Below the pieces are notes generated by a model. That model searched no databases, had not been told where the DNA came from, and saw only the letters and a list, made by a program, of their open reading frames with translations. The position numbers and the translations under genes are program-made. Below are positions 22,917 through 35,657 of a stretch of DNA of 64,000 nucleotides, piece after piece. The stretch comes from Agrostemma githago. Taxonomy: Eukaryota; Streptophyta; Magnoliopsida; Caryophyllales; Caryophyllaceae. The stretch spans positions 11,797,057 to 11,861,056 of the forward strand of contig OY288256.1 of assembly GCA_958450325.1 (NCBI GenBank), given 5' to 3'. Position 1 is the stretch's first letter, and each line of letters begins with the position of its first letter.

Positions 22917-25216
22917 GTGGGGGGACTCAGATGTAGTAGCTAGCTTATCTCAGGCTGTTCAAGAATTGAATCATCATGTTGATGTAATTCTTCCAAAGTA
23001 CGATTGTTTGAACCTTAACCAAGTAAGCCATGTTTTCTGATTAGATTCACTCATATCAACATATGTGTTTTTCTTTGTACTTCAACTCGTATGTTTTCCT
23101 ATTTAAAGAAATTTTATTGATGAATTTCTTCCGTGGGATCGGAACAGGTGAAGGACTTCTAGTACCGAAGAAGCTTTCCACGGTCTGTGTGGTATGGGAA
23201 GGTTGAAGGCCTTTCTGTCTACTTGTTGGATCCTCATAATGGGTAATCACTCTTTTGGACCCTTGAATTGTGATAATTGCAATGGAAATCCATTCTCAGT
23301 TTGTTCACTACTCTTAAATTTTGGTTTTTTTAATCCTTTGGCATTCTTTCAGACTAATTCTGTCTACATCGGTTTAACGATGGCGAGAGATTTGGGTTCT
23401 TTTTCCGTGCGGCACTTGAATTTCTTCGTCAAAGTGGATCGCATCCTGTAAGTTTGGCTTACCGAATTTTTTTTCTTTTTCCGGTCTTAAGATTGATTTG
23501 GGAATTTGATGATGTTTGTAGTGCTATGACTTCTACGAGTATTATAAAATATAATTGATGTTTTTAGTGATATAAATCATATTGTTACATGAGTATTTTA
23601 CATTACTTGCAAAGACATTCTTTGTACGGAGTAACTTATATTATGTGTCTTCCTTCTATCAGGACATTATCCATTGCCATGATTGGTCAACTGCTCGGTG
23701 GCATGGTTGTACAATGAGTATTATGGACAGTACAGTCTAACGAATGCTCACATCGTCTTCACTATTCATAATCTTGAGTTCGGATCTCTTTTTATCGGAC
23801 GGGCAATGGCATACGATGACAAGGCTACTACGGTGAGTATTTATGTTCATTGCGTAACATCAACAACTGGTAAAATATGCAGATTTTGATTCATATGTGG
23901 AACAAATTTCAATTTCAAATGTTGTATCATTATATAGCTAATCTTGAGAAAGATGTGAACATCAGGCAATAGAAGTTATCAAAAGTAAAACACTTTTGAG
24001 ACTTCCTGTATTGCTCCTGGTTCATTTGTGTATTTCTATTATTTATTGTCAGGTTTCTAATACATATTCGAAGGAGATTGCTACAAACCTTGCCATTGCT
24101 CCCCACCTTTGCAAATTTCACGGTATATTGAACGGGATTGATCCTGATATATGGGATCCATACAATGATAAGTTCATACCGGTGAGTAGTTCATTCTCCA
24201 TTGTTTTTAAAAAAACGGTGAAAACTGTGTGCGGTTCATATAAGTATATAACAAAGGCATGTGAATGGGTATTATCAGGTACCCTACACGTGAAGATTTT
24301 GTTGATGACAAAAGAGCAGCTAAAGACATCTTACAACAGAGGCTTAGCTTAAAAAATGGTAATTTCCCGATAGTCGGGGTAATCATGCGCTTAACTCATC
24401 AGAAAGGAATCCATCTCATAAAGCATGCCATTTGGCGCATCATCGAGCGTGGTGCACAGGTAAACTATCTCCTGTTTTATCTGTCAGAGAGTCATGCATG
24501 AGACGGTCTCATATCTTAGGTGACCCGTAGACGGGTCAACTGGTTCGGATTGCGCCAGTTCGTATTGGGTCATTTAGGATTTGTAAGAATTTTTGTTGTA
24601 TCAAGTTGGCCCGGGTCATAACGGGTTTAACTGGGATATACCAGTTCGTATGCGCCAATAAACATTAAGGTCGGGTCTGGATGAATCAGCTTGTGTTAAG
24701 GGTTGAGCTCGGGGCTTCAATTCGTGTGTCGGGTATACATCTAAGACCATCTCAAATACACATATTCCACATTTAATTATATTGGCTAATCGTTGATCTC
24801 CTATTATCAGTTCCTCTCATATAATTCGTTGTATTTGTTCATTTAGCAGTCCGTACATATATGCAGGTTGTATTACTGGGTACATCTCCCGATCCACGCA
24901 TACAACGAGAGTTTGTTGACCTTAGCAACCAGTTGCATAACATACATCATGACTGCGCTCGTCTTTGTTTAACTTGTGATGAACCTCTTTCACATTTGGT
25001 AACCACAGACTCTTTCTGAACAACGCTCTTCCTTGCCACTTTATTTAGTGGAAGTATATATGTTGTCCTTTTAAACCAAGTGTGTTACTATGATGTTAAT
25101 GTAGATATACACTGCCTTGCATTTTATTCGTGTCCCCTTGATATTTGAGCCTTGTGGCCTTACACAACTTGTTGCTATGAAATATGGCTCGATTCCTATC
25201 GTTTGTAAACTCGGAG
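22917..25216 (+). pseudogene. SS3: Starch synthase III gene fragment, eight exons
   Basis: Exons about 22917-23022, 23148-23242, 23353-23447, 23663-23832, 24053-24181, 24279-24459, 24867-24998, 25105-25216. They match the C-terminal glycosyltransferase (GT5) region of plant SS3, the plastid enzyme that adds ADP-glucose to starch chains: DVVASLSQAVQELNHHVDV, YGKVEGLSVYLLDPHNG, FFRAALEFLRQSGSHP, DIIHCHDWSTA, FTIHNLEFG, FHGILNGIDPDIWDPYNDKF, RLTHQKGIHLIKHAIWR, VVLLGTSPDPRIQ, IFEPCGLTQLVAMKYGSIP, ending at the KxGG loop. Breaks: two bases lost in the KVGGLGDVV ADP-glucose motif, TAG in exon 2 (VKDF-stop-Y), one base lost in exon 4 (TARVAW) and two in exon 6. The N-terminus and the last exons are absent. 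A captured, dead fragment. Confidence 0.85.
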
Positions 25217-26083
25217 GTAAGTTAGTTTCTCACTACTCTCTTCTTTTGTTTTATAACTTGCTTTAATTCTTTTATATGTTGTTTCACATTTTCCATGCAT
25301 TTTCCCGAGTGCAATTTTTCGTGCACTATTTCACCAACTAAAGTTTTTAGCATTGGTAGATATAATCCTTACATCCTTACATACGTCCCTCAAACATCTC
25401 ATAATTTCAACATCCAATTCCAATTCCAATTCCAATTCCAAATTCGAGTCAATTATTGATTTATTTCTTACCTAAAACTCCATAAAATTTCTTGCTTAAA
25501 TGAGTCAAGACTCTGTGTTCTGACCAATGGTTTTTTTTCTTCTTCATAATTTTATGACCCACTGTTACTTCACCTCTCTCCGTTGCTTAAAAAAATGGTG
25601 ACATTTTCTGCGGGTTGACTGTAATTATGGTAAAAAACCCCAACTTTTTCCATGGGTTTATATATTCTAAAATCCCAGATTACTGTAATTAAAAAGTTTT
25701 AATTTTTCTCACACACAAAAAAAAAAATGTTTGGATTAGTTAATTCCTTTTGGATTTCTCTCTGGAATTACATTCTTCATGTTTTCAGTCTATTTTCCAT
25801 GTAATTTTTGGTTAAAGTTGTGAACTTTGTCAAATTCTTGTTGAGGGAAATGTGTTGTCAAATTTTTACAAAGACAAATATTGAATCTAATATTGTATCG
25901 ATTTTTGTTTGGTGGGCTGATATCAGGATTTTTAGCCCAAATATAGTCAATCAATTTCTTTTTTAGGCGGAGTTTTTTTTAGTAAGGAAATGACATTGAT
26001 TCTACTAATTGTTCATTGTTTAGCAAAAATTTCGTCATCTGTATTTAAATTACCCTTTCACAATGCTAATGTAATCTCTGTAG
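25217..26083. other. Intron-like DNA between the SS3 and ATG7 fragments
   Basis: AT-rich, with a short (ATTCCA)n run at about 25411-25440. The fusion point between the two captured genes must lie here; no exon recognised. Confidence 0.5.
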
Positions 26084-27260
26084 GTGGACCCTTCTTTCTT
26101 GTTACTATTGCTTCGAATTCTCATGCTTCACTTTGGCATCTTAACGAGTGGGAGTCAGAAGGTTTGGAAATGTGACGATTTTTAAAATTATTTTTTTATT
26201 TTAAGATTTGTACCTTTTTCACTCGTAGAGTGATTTTCATTCTATTCTTTGCAGCACGGCAACATGAATGCTTACCGTGTGTAAATTGCAGGTTTTATTT
26301 GGCTTTTGTAATCCATGCCATTCTCCGAAATACCCTGGCTGGCCTATTTACAACTTTCTTGCCTTCCTGTATTCAAGATGGAACCTGGAAACAGTCCACG
26401 TCTTTTGCTATCGTGAGAATCGTGGTTTTGCAGATATGAAATCATCTCTTGTAGTCGAGGCTCGGATATCTCCACAAGGTACGATGATAAAGACATATCT
26501 AATCGGGCTGGCTCTTTTCTTTATTCTTCCTGTTGGGGCTCTTTATACTGTTTCCATATCCGTTTGAGCCAAAGACTCACTATTCCAATTGAGCCATATC
26601 TAACCGGGTTGGCTCCTTTCTTTATTCTTCTTGTTGGGGATCTTTATACTGGTTCCATATAAATTGACTCGAGCTAACCCGACTCGACCCGAAAGTTTAT
26701 TGGCGCATACGAACCGATATCTCTAAAAAGTTTGTAAATGACACGAACCCAAGATGACCCCACCGAACCGAACTATACCCAAGTCTTACAGGCCGAAAAT
26801 GACCAAACCTGAACTGACCCGGTCGTGACTCGACCTGGTTGACCTATTTGCCAGGTTTACAATGGTGATGGTGTGAGCTACTCATAATCTAGCTTCTAAT
26901 TGTAAAAACGATGCTTTTACTCAGAGTGCAAAGATCAAGAGCGTGTACCTCAGGTTATCGGGTGGGAACTTTATCAAAAGCAAAAGAAAACAAGAAAGAT
27001 CAACCTTGCTACATCATTGGATCCTACTAGGTATGAAGTCATCATCGCTTTTCTCTCCCGTGTTTCTTATTGCTTCGAGTGTATGTTTTCTTCATTTTTA
27101 TAATCTATTTTTATTCTCCTGATACCTTGTCTGCTGGCTGAAACTGCCGCTGATCTGAACTTAAAATTGATGAGATGTAGGGCATTACCTTCGCTGGATA
27201 TCGATATTTTTATCTGAAACTAGGTGCCTTCTCATTGGAGTGGGCACTCTAGGATGCCAG
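26084..27260 (+). pseudogene. ATG7: ATG7 gene fragment, four exons
   Basis: Exons 26084-26161 (GPFFLVTIASNSHASLWHL), 26292-26478 (FGFCNPCHSPKYPGWP, YSRWNLETV, CYRENRGFAD), 26925-27030 (VIGWELYQK, INLATSLDPTR) and 27134-27260 (LAETAADLNLKLMR, RALPSLDID, then after a frameshift SETRCLLIGVGTLGCQ). They match plant ATG7, the E1-like enzyme that activates ATG8 and ATG12 in autophagy: the N-terminal domain and the first part of the adenylation domain with its GxGTLGCQ nucleotide-binding loop (Ala to Val here). Breaks: extra bases around ATTTTTAT in the last exon, and no AG at its acceptor. The active-site Cys region is absent. Dead, captured fragment. Confidence 0.85.
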
Positions 27261-27331
27261 GTTACTTGGACACTAATGTTAAGTAGACCTGATAAACAAA
27301 GACAAAAATAATTATGAAACAAATTATTGAA

Positions 27332-27361
27332 AAGATTACACTTCCAAGGGCACTTCCGTCA
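27332..27361 (+). repeat. 30-bp direct repeat, right copy
   Basis: Exact copy of 18845-18874. Followed by an imperfect inverted repeat CCGTCAGTTAGGAT / ATCCTGACGG. Confidence 0.8.
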
Positions 27362-27429
27362 GTTAGGATGACAAATTATCCTGACGGCATTAAATAAATA
27401 TCTCGTTGAACCTGCAACGGTAATCCTAA

Positions 27430-28013
27430 CTGAATTTTGAAGGGATACACTCTAACTAAACTACATGACAACAACAAAAGTTATATATAGAGACAAATCT
27501 TAGTTGATGAAGGGGAGAAGGGAAAGGATAATGAAATGTGAAGGACGAGGATAAATGATCTTAGTGGACGACGAGGAAGGAGGAATAAGAAAATGATAGT
27601 TAAGAAGGAGGGATGAGGTGGGGTGATAAGAAGAATGGAACGTGTGTGAGGAGGAGGTAAGAAGTCATATAGGTTGAAATAGTTGAAATGTTGGCATACT
27701 CGCTATAATCTTAGATCACGAGGAACGGGAGAAGGCTCAGAGGGGATGGAGAAAGATAAAAGCATGTAGATGAGGTCTACGAGGAGAAGGTATGGTGGAA
27801 TAAGGAAAGGAAAAAAATGTATTTGAAGAAAATTGATAGAGGAGAAGGAGGAACATAAAGAGGAACAACATTAGGGGGAGAGACAAAGGTGTATGGGTGA
27901 AATGATGAGAAGGGTGGAAGAAGTGGAAGCTAAGGGATGACATTCTCACTGAACTAAGTGATCAAAACAAGTCATTTTAAGCATGTGTCTTAGATCACGA
28001 AGAGGAAAAGAAG

Positions 28014-28044
<31 letters not shown>

Positions 28045-29994
28045 CATTCTAAGTTAATGAGTTGTTAGGATTTAGGGGCTTCTTAGTATGTAACTAATTC
28101 AGTATGTAACTACAATGTCTATGCGCTTATCAATTGCTTCGTACGTTATTAGTTATGTTGTACTAAGTCATTCAGTATGTTTTTGAGCTAAAACATGCAT
28201 CTCCTTTGGAATTTCACGCTTTTATAAGGGTCAGTAAGTTAAAGGACTATTTCTATTTTGTACGACTTCAATATGTAACTATCATGTCTACGGGCTTATC
28301 GGCAGTTTCGTAACATAATAGTTATGCTTAATATTTTAACGATAGAAGACACATCTTTCTTGGAAAATATCTACTTTATGCTTTGTTTTCTTGGATTATA
28401 ACAACCTCAGACTTGATGTAGTCATTGCTCTGTCCTGTGAAATTCACGGTGTTTTTTTTAATTTAATTCAATATGAGACAAATTTGACTGAAACATGCTC
28501 TGCCTCAAAAATACCATGTAATATTAATTTTTAAATGTTTATATGAACATACCTACAGACTGTATGAACATGCCTACAAACTTATATTGCTTTTGTTAGT
28601 TTTTATATTGATTTTATCCTTCCGGTGCAATCCTGTGCGACATGGTATCTCTCTCAGTTCCTTCAGTTCTCTGCTCAGTAATAGCATTAGTTGTAGCATT
28701 CATATCACTTATCAAGAGAATTGATAGAAACTTAATGGTCAACTTCTCACTTCTTAGCTTGGATTCATGAAAATCAGTCGCCTTTCTGCTTTATGTCATT
28801 AGTGAAGTTAGTAGAATTGTGATGTTAGTTCTGATTCTCCATACACGAGAACATGATGGGAAGATGGGGGTAGAAGGAGGGAGAGTAAGAGATCAGAGGA
28901 AGATGAACTTGAAAAGGAGGAGCCTTAGAGGAGGGGGGAGAAGAAGGGAGAGTAAGTGATCAGAGGAAGATGGTGACATTGGTAGGTGTAAAAGGAGATG
29001 AGGGTTGACACTCTCATCAAAATAGGTTCAAAGAAGTCACATTTAAGCAGTGATCTTAAGTGATAAGGAAGAGGAGAAGGACAGAAACAAAGAGGAATGA
29101 GAAGGAAATGTGGTGGAGGTAGTGAAGAGAAAAATTAAGCACGAGAGGGGTAGAAAGAGTTGAAAGGAATGCACTCGCTAAAATAGAAACAAAAGAAAGT
29201 CATATTTAATGACAACTCGCTAAAATAGATAACAAAAGAAAGTCATATTTAATGACAATTTACTTAGGAAGGATAACAATAGGTGGAAGAGGAGGGGGAG
29301 AAAGGTAAGGGGTTGGCGGAGGAAGATGAAAAATGGACATAGTAGAAGAGGAAGGATTAAATAAGCATTAGGAGGGAGAGAGAGAGGGAGAGAAAGAAAG
29401 AGAGAGAGGAATGAGGAGCAAGAGAAGGAGAAAATGACGTGAATGAGAAATAAATTAATCTTAGTAATAGAGAATGAGAATAGGTAGAGGAGGAGCATTA
29501 ATGGAGACAGATAAGGGAGGGCCGAGGGATATGATGAATAATGGGAAAGGTTGGAAGGAATTGAAGGATAACACTCTCACTGTACTAAACGATAAGTAAA
29601 GTTATATTTAGAAACAAATCTTAGATGATATAGAGGACAAGAGGAGGGAGAACATGATTTGAAAGAAGATGAAAATTGTTCTTAATAGAGGAGAAAGAAG
29701 GAATAAAAAGGAGAGTGTTAGGGAGGAGGGCTGTAGTGATAAAGAGAAGGGAGCATGCGGGAGGAGGGGTCAAGAATCATATGGGTATAAATACTTAAAG
29801 GGATGACACGCTCATTAAAATACATGAAAAAAGCAATCATATTTAGGATTGAATCTTAGATGATGAGAGACTGTAAAATTTGGACGCAAGAACAGGGTCG
29901 CCCGCGAAAGTTTTTATTTAAGTGGAAGGAGGAGAAAGGGAATAAAAAAGCAGAGAGTTGTAGAAGACGGAAAAATTATCTTAGTAGATGGAAA
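27430..29994. repeat. Purine-rich degenerate satellite-like array (left part)
   Basis: The plus strand is dominated by GA. A recurring block (GACACTCTCACTGAACTAA, then AAGTCATATTTAAG, then AATCTTAGATGATGAGG) appears at about 27455, 27690, 27937, 29005, 29567 and 29800, and again after the retrotransposon at 35745 and 36013, with spacing near 230-290 bp. A 28080-28860 stretch lacks the block and has its own repeat (CAGTATGTAACTA / CAATATGTAACTA). 29171-29258 holds a 45-bp tandem duplication. The minus-strand ORFs here are low-complexity artefacts. Confidence 0.55.
28010..28046. repeat. (GAA)n microsatellite
   Basis: About 11 AAG units. Confidence 0.85.
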
Positions 29995-29999
29995 ATAAG

Positions 30000-31221
30000 T
30001 GGTGAGCCTAGGTCGTATGCTCCCAAAGATAAATAATTAAGTTCTATTACCTTTAACAATATAGTAGAGGTAAGTCGGGTGTCGAATCCACAGGGAAGGC
30101 GATGAAAATTAATGTACGAATAATATAAATAAACGTAACAAGAATATGGGGGGTTTTGTGAGTGATTTGTCTAATAACTAAATTAACGAAAGTAAAATAA
30201 CTAATAATGAGAATTCAGATAATTAAAAAACTCGAATCAAAGAAAATCCACTAACTAGTTAAACAATTGATCATCGACTACTAACCTTTATTTAATCCTT
30301 GAGTAATCTATTGCGAAACTAAAAGTCTCAATTGTTCCGTAGATAATATTAATTAGGTCGAAACGCGATACTAAGCAACCTAATTATTGAACAACCTAAT
30401 CCACGCGTCTAGATTTAATTCAATAACAGCATGAAGGATATGAACAAATCAATAGAAATAACGACTTTTAACACACGCGGTTATTGGTTCGAATTATATG
30501 TTTATTCCTCCCTTCACCCAATTACGATGAAACGCATACAAATAATTAGGTCTAAAGGTTGCAACTTTATCTAGTGAATTGAACAATTACGGATTCAAAC
30601 ACAAAGAATTGCAATAGATTGAAGATTGAAATAATCAATTGGCCAAAAAGATTAAACAAACGACAATCATAAAATTAGCACAAGGAATAAACAATACTCA
30701 AGTAATTAAATAAAGATTAAGAAAGTCTCACAATAAATTAACTAGAAAGCTTCAAATCTTTGATCCGAGAAGAAAGATTAGTTACACATGATTAGGGTTT
30801 TTCTTCTCTTCTCTTATTGCGTATGTAACGTGAATTATTGATGAATGATGTCTGTAATACTCCTCTAATAATTGTAGTCTAATAATAAAAATAATAGGAA
30901 AGTCTAGTAATTTCCTAACTCTAATAATAATATAATAATAAATAATAATTAAGCTGACACGGAACCCGAAGTAGTTTCGTCTTCAATTCCCGAGCTGCGC
31001 TTTGACTTTTCACTCGGTTTGTTGGACTTGTTCTTCGTACTCTCCGTCTCGAGCCCAAATCACATCAAAAGGAATTACAGTTCTAAAAACCGTCTTTTCT
31101 CCAATAAAGCACAATTTACTTAATAAAATCAATTAGACGATTTTCACTCTAAATCCGCACCTTTCATCATCGAATCTAGCTCAAATCTCCGTCGTAAACA
31201 CATATAAAATACGCTAGATCA
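30000..31221 (-). repeat. 3' LTR of copy A
   Basis: Bounded by the left ATAAG and the polypurine tract. Confidence 0.9.
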
Positions 31222-31775
31222 ACTTCCCCACACTTAGACCTTTGCTCGTCCCGAGCAAAACTCGAAAGCATCAACAATAAAACACCGACGATCTTACAAA
31301 AGAAACATGGGAAGCTCGACATCAAACAAAATTCATCCCTTCCACCAACCTCCTTATATCGTCCTCAAAGTTTAAGCACAAGGTCACAATGACATGACAA
31401 TTCTCTACAACAACCGAAGATTGTGACCACAAAACAACACCATAAACTATCGAAACATGATACTACACCCCTTATTTCTCCGAATCCTAAACATGATCAC
31501 ATGTGCTACAAATAACACCAATGGTAAAAGATATATACCACTATTCTCCACAACCCACACATGTGATCGACCTAAACACCTCTAACACCTTAATACAACA
31601 CAAAACAACACTTCAATCGCATAATATTTAGTGCTACGACTACACCGCACCGCGATTCTTCTCACCTTAACCAACTATCCTACCCGACCGACCTTCTATG
31701 ACGCCCTTCTTATGACACCAACACCAAGAATGGAGAAAGTAATGTGAATTTTTTTTCCTAAATCCCTCATTTTGC

Positions 31776-31955
31776 CTAGAGTGTCCGCCCTTGCGGATTT
31801 TCACTCTATCTTTTCTTTTTTTTTTCAAACTCACACTACTCTCGTGGCACGCAACTCGATTTTTCTTTTTACCCGGAGCGCCCTTTTGGGTTTTCACTCC
31901 GTCCTCGGCCACTTTTCCCATTCTTGCCTAGGCGCCCTTCCGGTTTTCACCTAGC
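31776..31955 (-). other. Three tandem structured hairpins (copy A)
   Basis: Same three-unit fold as 823-996. The third unit here closes TGAAAA with T-A instead of T-G (GGACACTCTA), keeping the pair. Confidence 0.6.
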
Positions 31956-33728
31956 CGGGTTTATTTTTATTCTTTTTCCATTTTTTTTTTCAAATTTTTT
32001 CTCTTTTTTCCATTTTTTTTGAATGATTAAGTAACGAAATAAAGCATATCACACAAGTAAAAGCTATTACAAATCGGACCGATTCTCCTCCCCACACATG
32101 AATGAAACATTGTCCTCAATGTTACAAAGAACGCAATAATTGGAGAAGGAGAACACACCTTGTCGAACGAAAATCGATCGAACGTCACTAACACCAACAC
32201 TAACACTAACGAGCAACAAACCACCATGCTCCTATCGATCCTAACCCGAAAAAAAACCGCCATGCTTTGAAAGTACTCTCCTCAACAAAGATTTAGGTCA
32301 AAAGTTCACTTAGACAATTCATCGAGCACCTTCCATGCATATTCCATTTCCTTCTTCAAGCTAGTAACCCCCTCTTCGTTCAATACAACGCAAGGAATGA
32401 TAAGGAAACACCACATCAACAACAACCTCCCACAATAATGTGAACACTATATAGGCTTTGTTTCCCCAACTTCACAAAAATGACAATCAACAATGACGCT
32501 AACAGTCAACAATTGACAATCAAACCGGCAACACCACAATTCACATCAATCCTAACTTCAGCAAAAATAGACAACAACACGCAATATCCGACTCATATAC
32601 GGACCAAAACTGATGCCAATCGACCAGAGTCACCAAACTCGACACAAAGCTGTCAATGGGAGACAACTCTCTAAATTGAGAACAAAAGGAGACTTACAAC
32701 TCAGTCACCACTCAAAATCGAATCAATGGCCGAACTGTATCCTTGCTATGCGCCCAAACTCGTACTCTAAATTGAATTGGGGAGTTCGAACCCAAAGGTT
32801 TCTTCTGACCGAGAGTTGCAGGTGGTTGAAGGTTGGGATGTGATTGAACTACTGGAAAAAAAAGGGTTTTAATGGAGTGTGAAATGAAAGGAGATGGAAG
32901 AACGAAAATGAAGAAGAAGATGGAAATGAAAGGAGAAGGACGAAGAAGGATGATTTTTTTAAATTCAGTCTTGAACTGAACTAAGGTCGAGGGGTGGTCA
33001 TGGGGAACATTCTGGTCAGCTATTTTGTTATTTTCCACGACCTCACTTCAAGTACCCCTCGAGTCCTCCTCGAGTGTAGCTATTTTCAACACTTGTATTT
33101 TTTTTTTCACTTTTTTTTTTCCATAAAACTAACTCACCCCTCTTTCGCTTGCTCACTAGTCACTCTTTTTTTTCCTCTCATCCCTCATATTCCGAATGAG
33201 ACGGTGACATCAATCCGACCTGAAAATAGCTAAAATTAGATAACTAAAAGAAAAGTTAAAATCACATACAAACGAAACAAAAATCTATAAAAACTAAAAT
33301 AAAAATAAATAAAAACTCGGGTTGCCTCCCGGAAGTGCTCTTGTTTTACGTCGTTGACCCGACATGAAAGTGGAATCTTCATTAATTGGGTAGAAAATAT
33401 CAATCTCTCGACTGCTGCCTCCATCCAATTTCAAGTGAAGTCCACAAACTAACTTATTCAAAAACAAAAAAAAAATCATCAAATAACAAAAAGCATGTTG
33501 CCTCCCGTAAGCGCTGATTTAACGTCCCGCACGACGGAAAGGGGTCACACAGCACTACCCCTTAATATGGTAACCCATTGTATATCAAGATCGGAACAAG
33601 TTAATGCTCGTAGGAGAAGGTCAAACAAGCTAGCAAAAGAGTTAGTGAAAGCCGGCCGTATAAAACATTATAATAAGAATATACCATACACACCGCATAG
33701 ATATAGAGGTACATAGATAGTCGGATTC

Positions 33729-34316
33729 TTAGTATGGTTCTCTAGATAACGGCATCATCTCAAACAATTGTTCTATGTCCCTACTCCTTATGGCTGTGTC
33801 TTTCAAATCCCATAATATATCACCTGATTCACCACTCGAAGAGTAGTCAATAAAATAGGTGGATGAGGGGAAATCTAATACGTGTTTTGTATAAGGCACG
33901 TTCAATAAATATGAGTCATCATCCTCTCCCTCATCATCTAGTGGAGCACCATCGACATGGGTAAGGGAAGTAGGATACTCAATTTTGGTCACATCATCAC
34001 TAATAATCGATTCATATTTAGGAGACTCGAAGTATTGGGGAAGTTCAAGAAATAAAGTGGTTATCTCTAATTCTCGATCATTGTTAACCAGAACATCAAT
34101 TACATCCCATTTTTCATTACGACCTAACTCAAGAAATCTACCATCACTTTCAACTTGTAAATCGATTTGAGTTGCACGATTAAAGTTATGGTAAATCGCT
34201 ATCAAGAGTTGTTCGTTACTCATAGGCAAATATTTGCGTTCTAGCACATACTCTGTGAGTCTTTCAAAATAGTGATGTAGTAACTCATTATCAAGTTGGG
34301 GACAACAAAAACTCAT
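33729..34316 (-). CDS. Retrotransposon ORF of unknown function, 195 aa (copy A)
   Basis: ATG lies 91 bp downstream of the primer-binding site, the place where gag normally starts. The product begins MSFCCPQLDNELLHHYFERL, is acidic (EGEDDDSY stretch near residue 130) and ends LFEMMPLSREPY. No zinc knuckle, protease or other known motif; no transmembrane segment. The first 65 residues look like a helical, gag-N-terminus-type segment, but that is only suggestive. I do not recognise the family. Identical in copies A and B; copy C differs by one residue (Ala to Thr in KDTAIRSR). Confidence 0.55.
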   Translation of the reverse strand: MSFCCPQLDNELLHHYFERLTEYVLERKYLPMSNEQLLIAIYHNFNRATQIDLQVESDGRFLELGRNEKWDVIDVLVNNDRELEITTLFLELPQYFESPKYESIISDDVTKIEYPTSLTHVDGAPLDDEGEDDDSYLLNVPYTKHVLDFPSSTYFIDYSSSGESGDILWDLKDTAIRSRDIEQLFEMMPLSREPY

Positions 34317-34407
34317 TTCTAGTTGACAAACAAAAAGACCCTTAATTAAAATATATATTTACAAGAGACACAAAAACAAATAATCACACAAAAGCAACAA
34401 ATTGCCT

Positions 34408-34425
34408 TCCCCGGCAACGGCGCCA
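34408..34425 (-). other. tRNA-Asp primer-binding site, copy A
   Basis: Minus strand TGGCGCCGTTGCCGGGGA, perfect match to the 3' end of plant tRNA-Asp. Confidence 0.9.
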
Positions 34426-34430
34426 AAATT

Positions 34431-35652
34431 TGGTGAGCCTAGGTCGTATGCTCCCAAAGATAAATAATTAAGTTCTATTACCTTTAACAATATAGTAGAG
34501 GTAAGTCGGGTGTCGAATCCACAGGGAAGACGATGAAAATTAATGTACGAATAATATAAATAAATGTAACAAGTATATGGGGGGTTTTGTGAGTGATTTG
34601 TCTAATAACTAAATTAACGAAAGTAAAATAACTAATAATGAGAATTCAGATAATTAAGAAACTCGACTCAAAGAAAATCCACTAACTAGTTAAACAATTG
34701 ATCATCGACTACTAACCTTTATTTAATCCTTGAGTATTCTATTGTGAAACTAAAAGTCTCAATTGTTCCGTAGATAATATTACTTAGGTTGAAACGCGAT
34801 ACTAAGCAACCTAATTATTGAACAACCTAATCCACGCGTCTAGATTTAATTCAATAACAACATGAACGATATGAACAAATCAATAGAAATAACGACCTTT
34901 AACACACGCGGTTATTGGTTCGAATTATATGTTTATTCCTCCCTTCACCCAATTACGATGAAACGGATACAAATAATTAGGTCTAAAGGTTGCAACTTTA
35001 TCTAGTGAATTGAACAATTACGGATTCAAACACAAAGAATTGCAATAGATTGAAGATTGAAATAATCAATTGGCCAAAAAGATTAAACAAACGACAATCA
35101 TAAAATTAGCACAAGGAATAAACAATACTCAAGTAATTAAATAAAGATTAAGAAAGTCTCACAATAAATTAACTAGAAAGCTTCAAATCTTTGATCTGAG
35201 AAGAAAGATTAGTTACACATGATTAGGGTTTTTCTTCTCTTCTCTTATTGCGTATGTAACGTGAATTATTGATGAATGATGTCTGTAATACTCCTCTAAT
35301 AATTGTAGTCTAATAATAAAAATAATAGGAAAGTCTAGTAATTTCCTAACTCTAATAATAATATAATAATAAATAATAATTAAGCTGACACGGAACCCGA
35401 AGTAGTTTCGTCTTCAATTTCCGAGCTGCGCTTTGACTTTTCACTCGGTTTGTTGGGCTTGTTCTTCGTACTCTCCGTCTCGAGCCCAAATCACATCAAA
35501 AGGAATTACAGTTCTAAAAACCGTCTTTTCTCCAATAAAGCACAATTTACTTAATAAAATCAATCTGACAATTTTCACTCTAAATCCGCACCTTTCATCA
35601 TCGAATCTAGCTCAAATCTCCGTCATAAACACATGTAAAATACGCTAGATCA
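34431..35652 (-). repeat. 5' LTR of copy A
   Basis: 1222 bp, followed on the plus strand by ATAAG. Confidence 0.9.
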
Positions 35653-35657
35653 ATAAG

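Larger units (their letters stand above)
30000..35652 (-). mobile_element. Non-autonomous LTR retrotransposon, copy A
   Basis: LTRs of 1222 bp at 30000-31221 and 34431-35652, TG..CA ends, 5-bp duplication ATAAG at 29995-29999 and 35653-35657, tRNA-Asp primer site at 34408-34425, polypurine tract (ACTTCCCCACAC on plus) at 31222-31233. The 3.2 kb interior has one 195-codon ORF and no gag, protease, RT, RNase H or integrase, so movement would need enzymes in trans. The tRNA-Asp primer and GGGAGGCAAC motifs place it near the Athila lineage. The two LTRs differ at about 21 sites by eye (about 1.7%). Confidence 0.9.

Noticed and set aside
29220..29498. Leu/Ser/Pro/Phe-rich frames in the purine-rich array (also at 27737, 35738-36122 and their copies)
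   Set aside because: Products of strand-biased GA/CT sequence; no homology or proper gene structure.
32027..32263. 78-residue frame conserved in all three retrotransposon copies
   Set aside because: Conservation is explained by recent duplication of the whole locus; the frame shows no domain and overlaps the hairpin flank.
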